A stretch of DNA of 64,000 nt from Epiperipatus broadwayi (lineage: Eukaryota > Onychophora > Udeonychophora > Euonychophora > Peripatidae): the NCBI GenBank assembly GCA_028023455.1, contig JAQFVV010000027.1:6011845-6075844 (forward strand), read 5' to 3'. A program made the translations under genes and the position numbers. Shown piece after piece: positions 13,601 through 28,600 of this stretch. Every line of letters begins with the position of its first letter. Position 1 is the first letter of the stretch. Below the pieces are notes generated by a model that saw nothing but the letters and a program-made list of their open reading frames with translations, was not told where the DNA came from and made no database searches.

Positions 13601-16600
13601 GAAAAGAGGCTAAAGATCAGAGAAACTAGATTAAACATGGAGACATCTTTATCTTATAGTGGATTGATAAGGATTAAAAATGAAGCAAAATAACATCACT
13701 AAACAGGTTAGTACGTAAGGAGCTTCATTATTTTAGGATATTTTTTAAAATTTGAGTTATTAAATAACTATTAAGGGAATCACAAGCAATGATGCTGTTA
13801 TTGATTATGGTGAAATGTTATCACGATTGTACTATCCCAGCGTGTTCTAGGATAGAGTTCATATATCTGTGTACACTACTGTGTAAATCTTTTTTTTATG
13901 TTCACTTCTATTCTTCTCAGGAATTGGGCACCTACTTTTAAAATTTAGCCTGATGCCAAGAATCCCAATAGAGGCCGCTCCAGTGGTAGATGTAATTGGT
14001 CATTTCTGGATACTGTTTGCCAAAAATTGTAATATATTTTTAGAATCAAAAACCAGTGTGCAATATTACTTTTAATATCTTTGTTTCAATTTTTTTTTTT
14101 TAGAGCGCTGTTGAGCAATGATGAAAAAATAAAACTCGGGCTAAATTTTATGTATGAAGCGCCACCTGGTGCCAAGAAAGGTAAGTTGTCGAATATAATT
14201 TTCTTACTGTATATTAAATACGTTATGGAAGTAAATAAGAAAATTAAGATTCCAGAATTAAGATTCCAGAAGTTGTTAATTAGTAAATAAAAAATAATCA
14301 AATAATTAGAAATTTTGTAATATCTAGTGAATCTTAAATTTATGCTATCTAATGTATTTGTAGTTTATTAGCTGTAATTGATTACAGTGTTGACTGGGTT
14401 TAGTGTGGTAATAGAATATTGGACTCTGAACCTTAAAATCCTCATATTGATTCCAATTCTGACATTTTCAGCTCTCAAACTTTTTATAAATTCCTGAGCA
14501 ATAAAAGCTATCTTTTTTTTTTATTATTAATAATTTATATAGAATCCAGGAGAAGTGAAGAGTTTTATATTTTCAATACAACATTTTAGTATTTCTCTAA
14601 ATATTTTTATCACTTTTTAAGAATTATAACAAAAAATAATACTTTGATATATTTTAAATCTTATTTAAGTCAGTAAGTTATAAAGTAGTTTTTTCAAAAA
14701 AGTACTTTGAACTGAATTGCATTGAAACTGGAATTTATATTTTCAGCTGCTTTTTATAACTGTGTGAGGATAATCTATAGATTATCATAATCCTGACAGT
14801 TGTTCATAAGGCTATTAATGATACCATTCAAATGAGAATTGTATAATAGGTATATATTTAGAATTTTATAGCCCTTTTTTTTAAATCTGGCAAAGATCAT
14901 TTACATAATTATTGTTTGAATATAATTATTCTAAAAGTATTTTTTTTTAATCTTTTATTATGAATTAGAATTTCTAATTGCAAGTAGTTTTTTGACTTAG
15001 ATTAGCATCATTGTTCTCTCTCGACCATGATGTACTGGCAACCATTTATTATGCTATGGATTAGATACTGTGTCAAATACATGCTTTATTTCACTTTATT
15101 GTAAAAATATTATCATAAGCATGAAAATCATTAGACACTAGATGGCAATGCTTGCTACATTCAACAGGTTTCTCTGGGCATGGTAGCTGAGAGATTCTTG
15201 ACTCCGAAGAAGGAAAAGTCACAATACATCTCATTATCCCAAAATAAAAGTACCCAGAATTGACAGATAATGTAGATTACTAAAATTTATTAGTTTCTGG
15301 GCTAGTGCTAGACGTATATATTTTTATAGGAAAATTAATTTGACTTCATAATTGTAAGGTGTTATACCTCAAATTATTAGTATCTATAGTATAAGAGAAG
15401 TAAAGAATGTCTGCTGGAAATGTGAATATAAGTCTTGTGCTTCTTCAATAGCTAGAGGACAATCTGACATATGGATATAATAGCATTTACTATCTAATGT
15501 TTATGATTTCTCAAGCTTCCAAGAGATGGCTCTGAGGAAAATTGAATGAATTACTGCTCTAGTTTGAATAATTTGGATATTTTAAAATAGAGTATCCTAA
15601 AATATCCTTATTAGGTAAAATATACTAGAAGCTAATGATGAAGAAAAGCATTTTAATAATACAATAATACTTTCTTTGTATCCTTGTTTAAATGGCATTT
15701 ATGTACACAGATGTGAGCAGTTCTAAAGAAAAATTGTAAGAGAAAGAGAAGAATTCAGTTATTTCTGATATGATTAGTATCTTTCACTTATTATTATGAA
15801 TAATATTTTGTATTTTTTTTATTTACTTTATAATCTTTTATACACTCACAGTTTCAATTGATCTCCTGTCTTCATTATTTTTATTTAAGAAAATTAAATA
15901 AGATTTCTGAAGAAGGCTGTAGATTAATTAAAACTGTAAATAAATAAAAGATTGTAAAGCATTACATTCAAATTATAAAATGATGGCAAAAAGGATTAAA
16001 ATGTTATAAGAATAATAACATCTTTAGGAACATTACGGGTCCGATTCATTACATCAGAGTAGTAATAATTGTTACAATATATATTTCTTTGATGAAAACA
16101 AAAAAGTCATCAGCTTGCGGAAAAATTATAATACACTAATAAACTTTACTCGATTTTGGGGATTGTCCAGATTATGAGATTTGGAATTTGTTACTGGGTG
16201 TAAGTAAATTGATAAATGACACAGCAACAAACTTCACCCAGTCTTACCTTTAATTTTTTTTATTTTTTGATGTTGAAGTATTATTTTATATTCTCTGCGA
16301 CCACTTCAAACTGTTAAATCTATTTTCCTTTCACTCTTTACAGTAGATCATATCCTTTTTAGATGACTCATTATTTCAATCTCAATGTAACATTATTTTT
16401 CTGCCTTAAAGATATCCCTTTCTCACATTTCAGTTCCAAAATAGCAGAAATAATTTTGCATCTTAAAATAATATATAGGCAGTCTTATGATGTTTGTCGA
16501 TCTTTAAAGATACATAGATCATTTTCTCTTCTTGCTGTGTCTTTGTTTGATCTCCTTTTCATAAATGTCTTTTAAAATAAAGCCAGGATTCTGAGAAGAC

Positions 16601-19600
16601 AAAATTTCCAGAAGTCCTGGAATTTAATCAGTTAGCCCAGTGTGAGTTTTGCCAATGTTTTTCCATTTGTAATTAATCACATGATCACTTGCTTGGGACA
16701 TCTTATGATATTCAATAACCCAGAGGCAGATTAAATCCAAGTGTTTAATTTACTTTTTTTTCTTTATGACCATTTAGTTCTTGGATCTGTCATTCAGGCT
16801 CTGTGTTAATCTATATGGGTTGAAATAATCCTATAACTAGGTGTGAGTGGTTCATGGTAGAAATAATATTTTTGAAATAAGTTAATTAACAGCAGTCTTT
16901 TTTAAAAAAATTTTTTACTACATCTTTCACGTTTATTTTTTATTGTAATAAATAAAATTCATATTACTTAAATACGACCGCACATCAAATCTTTTCATTA
17001 GATTATTTTTGTGTTTTCTATTTTTCAATGTTCTCTTTGGATTCACAATTTTGTTTTTATGTTTAGTTCTGTTTTTAATTATTGAAGCAAGTCTATCAGT
17101 GTTCAAAAGTTTCCAAAATAAATTTTCATGATTTATCAATCACTGCCGCAAAACTTTATCTGCGTAAGAAGTTTTACAACAATGGTAGTTCCTACTTGCA
17201 CCAACATTAACCTAATCATTACTGTTATTAGTAATTAAAATGCTTTTTTCATGCATTTTATACAATGCAACACTTTATATATCCCATTTCAAAATAGCTG
17301 ACAGTTTTGACTATTCAACAGTCTTCCTCAAAACAGTAATTTAATAATATACTCATAAATATAAATAAATACCTTAGTTATTAACTTTTACCAAAACTTC
17401 TAGCATCTAAATAATAAACATTCTTCAGACTAAGTGAATGGAATTGTTAAATGCTCAATCTGCCAATAGCGTGCTCAGGGTCACATGATCGTATAGTTAT
17501 TATACTCACCAGATTCTTCAATGCAAGACACATTTGTTTACCATTAGCTTTTTATACCAGTTTCATCATAAAAACGGATGTCAATTTCATTGGGTTGTGA
17601 CTATAATTGTCATCTTGTTGATTTCTGTCGTATTTCAGAAGTTTTTGTAAATTTATTATTAAAGATAAAAATTATAATTTTAAACAACTGAATGGATTTA
17701 ATTTTTGCTTAATGTAATATTCAGATTTTAATATTAATGCAGAATTGATTCCCGATGGTGTTGTAATCTTTTCTATTTTTCTTTTATAGTTAAGATTTTA
17801 CTTCATTAACGCTTAAATAAATTAATATATATATATATGTGCTCTGCGCACAGGTAATGAAGCTATTAATAAATTGTCAAAATTTTTTACTGCCAAGCGC
17901 TTTCGGGACAGTCTACAGTCCCATATTCATGGCGAGTTATTCTGTTAATAACTGTAAAACTATGCAAATTTATATGCAGATGTTTCTCGTAAATGGTCCA
18001 CGTAACATCTGCATATAAATTTGCATAAAATTTGCATAGTTTTACAGTTATTAACAGAATAACTCACCATGAATATGGGACTATAGACTGTCCCGAAAGC
18101 GCTTAGCAGTAAAAAATGTTGACAATTTATTAATAGCTTCATTACCTGTGCGCAGAGCACATATATATATTAATTTTTCTTTTATGTAAATAGAAAGACA
18201 GAAAGAGGATGATGAACCAGAGTACAAATTTGAGTGGCAGAGGAAGTACAGCGCCCCCCGTGAAGAGTAAGTCATTCTTTTTTTCTATTGGGATTTATTT
18301 CCTGATAATTTCATGTTTACTTATGGTATTTGCTTATGTAATTTTAAACAAATAATATAAAAACTCTGTCACATAATGAAAATTATTCTACAAGAATAAA
18401 GCGCGATAAACAGAGCACGAAAACATTAATTATAAACGTCAATTAACCAAGCGCTTTCAGTACTGTATACCAGAATCATGGCGACATACCAAAAGCGCTT
18501 GGCTAATTGTTGTTTATAATTGTTTTTGTGCTCTGTTTATCATGCTTTACTCATGTAGAATAATTTTTATGTAATTTATTATTTTTTTAGTATTGAAATG
18601 TGAATATCATGCTTCTGGAGAATGTTTTCTTGTAGTGCATGGCCTCTTTGATTTTATGAATCACCTAACTCGTACATTCTCAGTTCCTGCATAAGGTTTT
18701 ATCTTTCTTAAAAAGTAGGGTTTTTTTTTACCTATGAGAGTCAATTATGGTTTTCACATTTTATATGCCTTAAATTAAGTTTCTGCTCTGTATAGTTTAG
18801 TACAATGATAACGTGGCAGCATCTGGGACTCAAGGTTCATGGTTTGTGGCTCTTGCTGTTCCAGCATTCAAACTTTACCCAAACTTCAAATTTCTCCACA
18901 AATAGAATTGATTATAATTCTTTTAAATCGTATGAGGAGGTTAAAACTCAAGTTTATACCTCAGCACTCTTGATTCAACAATCGAAGTATTCTGCCAGCT
19001 GCAAACTTCTGATATGATTCCAACTGAGAAAAACATCAAAATAAAACAAACAAAGATATTAATATGTCCAATTAGAATGGATTTTATGCTCACTTGAGCT
19101 CACAACCAGTGGAACAGGAATACATAGTTTTTCTAACTTAACGAAACACGGCTTTATTTAAAGCACTTTCATTTTTTATGGATTTTTGTGGTGAAATATA
19201 AATCCACAATTCCTTTTGTTTGAGTGCCAAAAAAATGAGGTTAATGTGTTTTTAACAATTAAATGCAAACAGACTGTTATATATACTTTGATTTTTGCAT
19301 TTCCAAAAAATGGACGCTACAGTCAATTTGCATAAATTTGCATATGGCTTTATCATAAGCACCACTCACTTGGTAACGAGCTATGATTATGGGAACTTAG
19401 ATTTCCTGAAAGGGCTCAGATTATTAATTACCGCACTATATAGTTTTATTACATGTGTATAAAGCACAATTATAGAGACATGTATTCTGTGAAATTAGAG
19501 AGAGGTTAAACAGTTCAATTTTTCGTATAATTAAATATTCATTTATAAATTGGTAGGGTTTTGTAAATTAGATCATTTAAAAATTAATTGTTTATTCTCA

Positions 19601-22600
19601 TGTTACAAAATTTTTGGACACTTATATAACCGTTTCTTTATGAATTATGCTAATATTAGCATTGGTATTTGTAGCATAAAGCATCTCTACTCATGTATTT
19701 GTTAATACTTATCAATAAAATCTATCTTTCTGTAGATTTGATTATTAAAATAATATATAAATTAATACAAATCAAATATTTTAAAATAAAGTAACTATAA
19801 CCTAGTAACATATTACAACAGGAAAAATGAAAAGTATGTATCACTAAATAAAAATTTAAATTACATAAAAAAACATAATAATAAAATACAATACAAAAAT
19901 TAGTTTAGATATTGTCTACATATATTTTTCGTTAGTAATTTTTTTTAAAGGTATATATATTTAAAAACATTACCTCTTATACTTTGAATAGGTTTTTATT
20001 AAATTATCTTTATCAACATGCTAAATATGAGACAAACAGCGTTAGTATTTAACTCGTGTAGGACATCGAACAGAACTTAGGCTGTTATGGATGGCATTGA
20101 ACTACCGCTGCCTGGAAATGTTCATAATGTTTTTATCAGTGTGAATTTAATTTAGAAATGCTTTCACTAACATATACATGGCAGCAAAAGAAACAATGCA
20201 CAAATGCGAGAAAGCATTATTGCAATACTAGTTTGAAAACAGAGAATAAATTAAAAATAAATAAATGGTTGATTTTTTGCCATTTTTTTAATAAAAGTAA
20301 TAATGGTATAAAATGTTAAAAAAAAGTGATAAATAAGGTTTTTGATAAGTCATAAATATTATTTATCTGCTCTCTGTTATTCTCTTTTGCCAACTTTGTT
20401 GTCTTATATCTACTAAGGCTTGCACTATGGAGTTTGTTATAGTTTTAACAGCTCGGGTAAACATAGGAAATCGTATTCACGTGATGCCATATCTTATTAT
20501 TGTATTTATATTTTGTAATTTTTTTAATTAATTTTTTTTGTCTCTTTTTTACAGTTTATATGTAAGCATATATATAATTTGTGAACAATTGTTATTTCTA
20601 GTTTTGCTAAGAACAATAAAGAAATTCGAGACCAGCCATTTGGAATTCAGGTAAAAAAAAAGTTTATTCTAATTTTATTGAAAAGATTTTCTAATCATAT
20701 CCTTATTGATACTAATAAATCTGTTTTATTCTCCAAGATGATAATGTAATACTCAAACAATTCTATTAATAACACAGTTCTGATATCAGTCATTGGAATT
20801 TAAGAGTTTTGCAAGTAGTTTTTTTGATTGATATATATATATATTTCAAACTTATGGCATATAATAACTGGAATGAAGCACACTTGGGTCCTATTTTATG
20901 CAGTAGATAGGTTCCTCAGAAAATGCGCACAAAAATAAACGTAACTTACCTTGAAAAATGGGGGATAGGTTCTGTAATTTTCAGAAATTGGCATAAAAGC
21001 AAAGCAACAAGGAAAAATTACTTTAAAATTCGCATTAAAAAAATAAGGAAATATAGTATGACTAATAACAAATTTCAGATATTTGAAAAAAATTAATACA
21101 AGACAAACTTTTTTTACTTTTTTTATTAACTACAGTATTTAATTTGACATTTTTTCATACACATTTTAATCATTACTGCTATTTGACAATATGCGTTCGT
21201 TTGTGAACTAGTAAGAAATCGGGGTGTACAACTAGCACCACTTTCAGTCTTGTGCTGTGTTAATGGTTTTCTGTTTCTATATTAAAAAAATGAGATCGCA
21301 ATCAAAACAAAAAGATTATACATTATCATTAGAAAGATTATTTTCAGTTTATAAAATCTTCGTTTTTTATTTTAAAAATCTAAAAGATTATTTATTTTTG
21401 TTATATATAACAAAATACATTTTAAAAGTTTATTTTTTTTGAATATTTATTGCGATATTTTTATATGTAAGTATAAATCTATTATTATTGTTTACTCATT
21501 AGTATAAATAGGTTATTTACATACAACTTCAAGCCATATTCACATTAGCTGCTAATATAACATTATATTTTTGAAAAAAAAAAGTATTTCAAGTCAAAAT
21601 AAGTTAATAATTTAAATTTCTTGATATCTAATAAATACAGTGAAATATGAAAGATAATAAGAAGAAACATGAATCGCATAACTTCAAAATCGCATTAAAA
21701 TAATTCACATAAAACGAGACCCAGGTGTATAAGAACTTCAGTGTACACTCATTGCAGATCAGACTTATGTAGAAAAGTCTTAGTGTTAACACTCGAATCA
21801 TAATTTTGCCAACAAAGGGGGACCTTTGTTGATAAATATAATGATTTAGATCAGGGATTCCTAACCTTTTTGGTCCCAGTACCTTGTTGGATTTTAGTGA
21901 ATTACATAGTACCCCCTATTCATTATAATAAGAAAGAAACTATGTGAAAGTATCCATGCAGTACATGACATGCATGTATAGGAAATGCAGATGCAATGGA
22001 GGGGAATCTCGGGAGTGGTGTCAATCTGGTAGTTTCACTAGTTGTTTTGAATTTTAACTTTCCGTTTTGATTATTGTACTCTGCAATAGGAAAAAAGTTT
22101 ATGCAACATCATTGTGTTCATGTCCAAAAAGAGACCTGAAATGTTGCTAGTGTGGCTGATAGACAGTATCATCATGGAATAGTTCAGAAATGTTGATAGC
22201 CTAACTATTTTTGGAATATATTAATAGCATTACCTGCTATTCCCATATCTCGTGGACAAGCTTCCCATACTCTCTGGAGCTATCGTTACCCCAAATTGGA
22301 ATCCCTGATTTAGATATTAACACTGATATTTTTTCTCTGCTCATCTGCCTTACAATGAGAGTACATCAAAGCTTCCTTTTGTTATCATAATAATGTGGTG
22401 GGCTTTTTCTGTATTAGTTTGCTTTATAGTAATTGTATTAAAATATATACATGTATAGAAATTTGGATACTACTAAATAATACAATTATTTAATAAATGA
22501 ATACCAGTAATATTCTTATTTTACAAATATACATATAAATTAATAATTATTAGAGCTATATTTTCATAATTGAAATCATCTTTAATAGCATTTTAATTAA

Positions 22601-25600
22601 CAATTCCTTCTAATAAAATATTTATTTTGTTTCCATTTCTATAATATATAGTTGTGTATTGTCCTTCTTCTACATTCGCCAGCTCACCTTTGATGGCTTC
22701 AATAGCCCACGGTTTGAAAAAAATTTATAAATATGAATTCATAAATTTCATATCTGTGTTTACTTATAGGAATGGCTTTGTGAACAATTCCTCTGATATC
22801 TGTTACTTCATTTCACACATTCGATCACAGTGCATGATCGAAGCAAAAGTGTTATTTTACACTCGCAATATTGACGCTGTGAATTATATCTAAAAATTTT
22901 GTTTAAAATGGACCCCAAAATATGAAATAATTATAATGGCATTTGTACATTGACGTATGTACTCACACATGTAGATTTGAATACGTGCGTACAGCAAATG
23001 CATTATTCTCTTTAAAAAAAAAAGGCATATGGCCTTTTTACTTGGGGGTTCATAAGAAGTTTGAGCGTCAGACCTGATTAAGTGCCGAAATCGATCTTGA
23101 GACCTCCCTATTTTAAGTCAGATGACTGACATATTTATAGTAAATATTTATGCTGATATCTTAATATGTATAATTTTAAAATTAAATTGTATCATAACTA
23201 TGTATGTACATTTTAAAAATGTATAATACAGATAAAATATTAAACCGAAATCCTGGCTTCAGATCTGTTTTAAATTTGTGAATTTTTTGGATTTCTGGAC
23301 CATGTTTTTTACTCAGCTGTCAATTATTTCATCGATTCATGTAAATATTTCTTATAGCTTCTCTTTCCAGCGGCTCATCACGCTTGTAATTTTGTTACTC
23401 TTTCATTATAAACTTATTATAAATATACAAAAAAACAAAAACAAATGGCCAGCTCACTGCATTTATACTTATTAAATGGTAGATATTTACTTTATTTAGT
23501 TTTTTTTATAAAAGTCTGTTTAAACTAATTCATTTATTATAAGAGATAAAGATGACCACTGAAATTTTGTTTGGATACTAATAGAAGGTTTTAAATAATA
23601 TATATTCATATTAATGATATTCTACGTGTATATAGAGACCAGTATTCTTCACTTCTCAGGCAACGATATGAAGATTTGGAATCAAATATCCATGAATATA
23701 GAACAACTATATTTATTGTAATGAATGAAATATACTTTCAGATAAGGTGGGCACCATTTGATTTACCATCCAGAATTTCTTATTTACGTTAATAAATGGT
23801 GTGTTATCCAGCAGAATCAGACCCCACTAAATGTTCCTAAACTGATCTCTATAAAAAATTTAAGTTTAATGGTGAAGATATAAACAAACCCTACATATTC
23901 AATAACCATTATCAATATTTATTATGCTCACTAGATCATAGAAAATCACTAGCCTTGTACCCTGGATCTTATAGCCATTAAAGAGTAAATTCTAGACTCC
24001 ATAGATTAAAAAATATATATTTACTATCATTTTAATATTATACTATATCAATTCCATATTATAATTGTAAATTGTATTTATAATATTATCAATTCAATAC
24101 CACAATTATAAATAATAAAATTTGATATGCATATAATTATAAGGTAAAGCAATATATCTCTTTTATATACTATTTCAGATCTTTACTACATAAATTTCAT
24201 TAATTTATGTTTCAAAGGTAATATTTATTAAAACTCAAAAAGAGTTACATAAGTTACATGTTGTTGTTTCAAAAAATCCTGGAATTTTATTCATGCCCCA
24301 ATGACAAGGTTGAGTGAATAAGTCTACAAAAATAACGAGACAACTTGAATGAGATTACATTAGTTTTAGGCGTCCGAATGCGCAATGACTCCAAAATACT
24401 GACCGGCTCATCCAGATCACAATGTGTACATTTAATAGGAATTAGAATTAAGTTTTCTAATTAACATAAAAAAACAATGTGGTAATATATATGGTTACAA
24501 AGTTTACGGGCAATCAAGGTCAACTAATCATGGACTAAGTCAACTGGTAATTAAAACAAGCATTTTTCTTAATGTCCTAGTACGAGGTGAACTAATGATT
24601 TTGTCAGACAAACCCTAATCCAATAAGAATGATTTTACTTGCCATAGTCTCTGGCTTCACTAAGTAGATTATAAAAGAGTCCTTCAGTGGAACATAAGCA
24701 AATGTATAAATTTAAATAGTATATTGAATTTTTCTCCATCACTAGTGAATACTGGAATCCTTAATCCATGAGGTGCTTGATTATTGTTAGTAATCAAATG
24801 CAAAAATTAGCAATGATTTCTGAAGCTCCAATTGCATGTAGAAAACCATCATGAAAAGCAATGCAGGAGACTCAATATAGAAAATATGGATGAAACATTA
24901 GAGAAACATCTGAAATTAAATGTTCTAGTACAGTTAAAATCATTCGCAGTTGAACAAAATTTTTAATTTTGTTAGTTGATTCCCTGGTTTACAACACAAT
25001 TGCTAGAACTATAATGAATAACCTTATTATTGCTACCAAATGAATTAGACATCCAATCTGAGAAACGATCCCCACAGGGCCCTCCTCCCAGCATCAAACC
25101 ACATAAAAACTAGAATTTAGGTTCCCTGGGATCCTTCCCACAACCAGATACTCTCACTCAGTCAGCAAAATTGAGTTAAATCCAAGTTTTCCTTCGAAAT
25201 TACTTTTTTTTTCCATAGAATACTCTAGAATCTAACATGGCTGTCATTTTATTTTTAAAATCGTTGGAAAGAAAAATTGTAATCGTTCTTACTTTTAATA
25301 AGTTGTTGCCATAATTCTTGTATGAAAAAGGATCTAAGAGGTTACTCTTTCTAATTGGAATGGTTTTAGAGAATAATTTCTCTAAATCATAACTTAGGTA
25401 ACTGAAATGGGGAGTCTGTAACAGCGTCAACTGGAGTCCTAGGCTCCTAATGCTGATGATCATACTTATTAAAACTCAGCCAAATGTCAATCTCATTGTA
25501 TTTAAATTCAACATGATTGTATCCAAATGTTTATATTATTTACTATAGGAATTTCATATCCTAGCACTCATAATATACATTTAATCACCATGCTGCACAG

Positions 25601-28600
25601 TCACTGGCATAGCTATATAGATCTAACATTGGTCAGTTTATGTATATTTTGGGGACTTCATTTCCGTTTCTTCAGCCTTTTGACTAGAATTTTATTGGTG
25701 ATGATAAGAACCAAAAACTGATCAGTCTGAAGATGGTAATTTTATAATAATATATTATCTGGTGTTTATTGATTACTTAAACTTTCAGTAGATGTTTCAA
25801 AAGTTTGGTGAAGATAAGTACAATTATATCTTCAATGCTTCTTAAGTCTCAAAAACCATATTGAGTTTTTGGCAACTCTCTTCTATGATTGGAAGCAATC
25901 TTTTGCTCTGTTAGATAATAATTATTGCTATCTACTTTCTATTTTCTTTATTTTTATAAACTAGAATAATTGAAGCATCCTTAGGATTAGATAGCACAAT
26001 TTCATGGATTGTTGTACTTATAGATATGAGGCTAATGGTACTTGTGGATAATCCCGGACATCAAGATTGATTATGGATATTAAAAAAGTATGAGAATGAT
26101 ATTACATACTTGTCTATGGTTTTCCAATCATTTTATTTAAATATTGAATCTGTGGCCTTAATGAATGTAAAATTAACACTAACCCTAGTTTATAACACAT
26201 TTATTGCTATTTTTTAAAGTTAGCAGGAATTTATAATTGATTTATTGAATTATTTTTTTTAATATCCATAATCAACCTTAGTGTCCAGGATTATCCATAA
26301 CTACCTTAAAATCTACTTCATCTGCAGCTTTTCCATTTTCAAGATTATAAACAATGTTTTTCCTTTATCAAGTTGGAAAGCTCTTTATTCCAAATCAATA
26401 TGAGTTGTTGGACTACATATATCATTAAATGTAATCATCCAAATATCTCGTATTATTATTTTTTCAAACTATGATCAAAATATTTTTTCCTTTCTAATTA
26501 AAATATTTTTGTTTTTATATTAACCCACAATGGATACAAATCGTTTTTGTAATGTAAATACTGTAAGTTGTATCTCATATTTGTTTTATATAATTATTGT
26601 TCCAAATTTGGTTCTTTTTTTTTTAATTATAAGCATTATTTATAATAAATATTAAAATATTTGTATAAAAAAGGTAAAAAAAAATACAGCCATGAAATCT
26701 CAAAAATGGAGAAATAAAATTACTTTTGTTTAGAATTGCTTCTTACTGGAATTCATTAATTTTTCTTACAATCAGTTATTATAATGAAATAAATTTGCTT
26801 ATTATTATTATAAATACTAATTATAATAAGTTTTATAATATTTGTCTAAAAAAATACATAAGAAATGTAATATTTTAATTGCAATAAATATTTTAGTATA
26901 AAAAATAGCAATAAGAATACTCCAGAAGTTAAATTTAAATGTACTAATGAATGACAATGGAAACTGTTTTAAGATTGAGTTATAGATATAAGAAAATGAA
27001 TAGAGTTACATAATTAAAAGGTTTTTCTACAAACTGAATGAAAAGAACAGAAGAGCAAATTTTGAATTGAATAAAGATATCCAGAAAGTGAAATTAATTG
27101 TTTTCACAAAGGAGTTTTAAGGAATGGAAAATTGGTGATAAGAAAAAAATCAAACTGAAGACTATAAAAAACTTGGGATTGTAGATCGAAGTACTCATTT
27201 TCTCCTTTGTTTTGGTGAAGTGCTATTGTGCTCACAACGAGTATAGTCAGTAACCAGTTAACGTCTGTGAGGTAATAAACCCAGATGTTTGAGAATCTGA
27301 AGGTATAAAAATCTGAATAATATTTAAAGCAGATCATCTTGATCTTATTTAAGTTGTTTTATATAAGCCTAAATGGCTCATAGGTTTTAACTTGGAGAAC
27401 TTATAGTTACTTAGCGTAGTTGTGGAAAGGTCAATCCAGTAAATAAGACAGTAATTGTCGGACATTATTGAAAGAGTGTTTAAAGATTTTAAAAACTCCA
27501 TGATCATTTATTTGTCTGTATTTATTAATTATAATTAAACTTGTATACATATATTCTAGTTTTGTGTTTGTATAGCTTATAATAAATCCTTAGTACTAAT
27601 TTTAGTTTTATTTATTAATTAATTATGATTTGCCCCTTGAGTAAATACACTATAAGAAAATAGTGATAATTTGCAAAAGATGGAGAAAATTTATTTCCTT
27701 TAAATTACAAGTGGTATGAAATACTGCTAAATTCGAAAAGAGGCCATAAAACTTTACTACATGAGTTAAATTTGATTTTGCAAAATAAAGACATATCCAG
27801 GAAGGTACAAAGATGAACACTTGTTCAATTAAAAAAATTATTGAAATTAAGGACTTTGAAAATATATACTGTCTTACATATTGTTTGTAGCTGTTACAGG
27901 TTAAAAAAGTCAATATTGTACTTTGTTCACATAAAAAAAAAAAAATCCAAAGTAACCATGATTATTGAATGATTGGATATTATTTGCTATTTTAATCCAC
28001 TTATCATCTTATAAATCATTGACCTTCCATATTTAAATCCTACATTGCTTGTTCAGTTCTATATTCGTTTTATTACTTGTTTGATCAAACAATGTGACAT
28101 TTATCCAGACACTACATCACCGGAATTTTCAGAGTAATACATTTTTAAAGAGAATATTATACCTCAACAAACAATTCCAGATTGGCAATTGTAGAATATG
28201 ACAAGCAGTTGAATCCAGTTTTCCTATCAAATTCACTGGAACTTCAACAGAAGATTAGCTTTGATAAAAGATAATGTTATCACAGTTCACAGAATGGCTT
28301 TGAATAATATAGTTTGATAGTTCGCTTATAATTTTTGAATTTAAGAAAAATATTTTTTTAAATAAAGTAGGATACTTTGAATGTATTTTAGTGTTAATAA
28401 AATTCACTGTACATCACATTGCAATTATTAACACATTATCAGATACATAGCATTAGTTTTAATGTGACCTACTAATTTAATTTTTTAACAGATCCGATGC
28501 GTGTGAATGCTGGTTTGAAGTGAATGGACGGAATGCTTTCTGCTTGAGGATAGAATAGTCAAAGAGTAATAGTATTTGATCATTATTGATGAGATTCAAC

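Noticed and set aside
17960-18275. Two overlapping minus-strand open frames near CIR1 exon 3
   Set aside because: They arise from the palindrome arms and the antisense of the exon; no coding signature.
22654-22893. 79-codon open frame with a mariner-like feel
   Set aside because: No transposase motif could be identified and no terminal repeats were seen around it.
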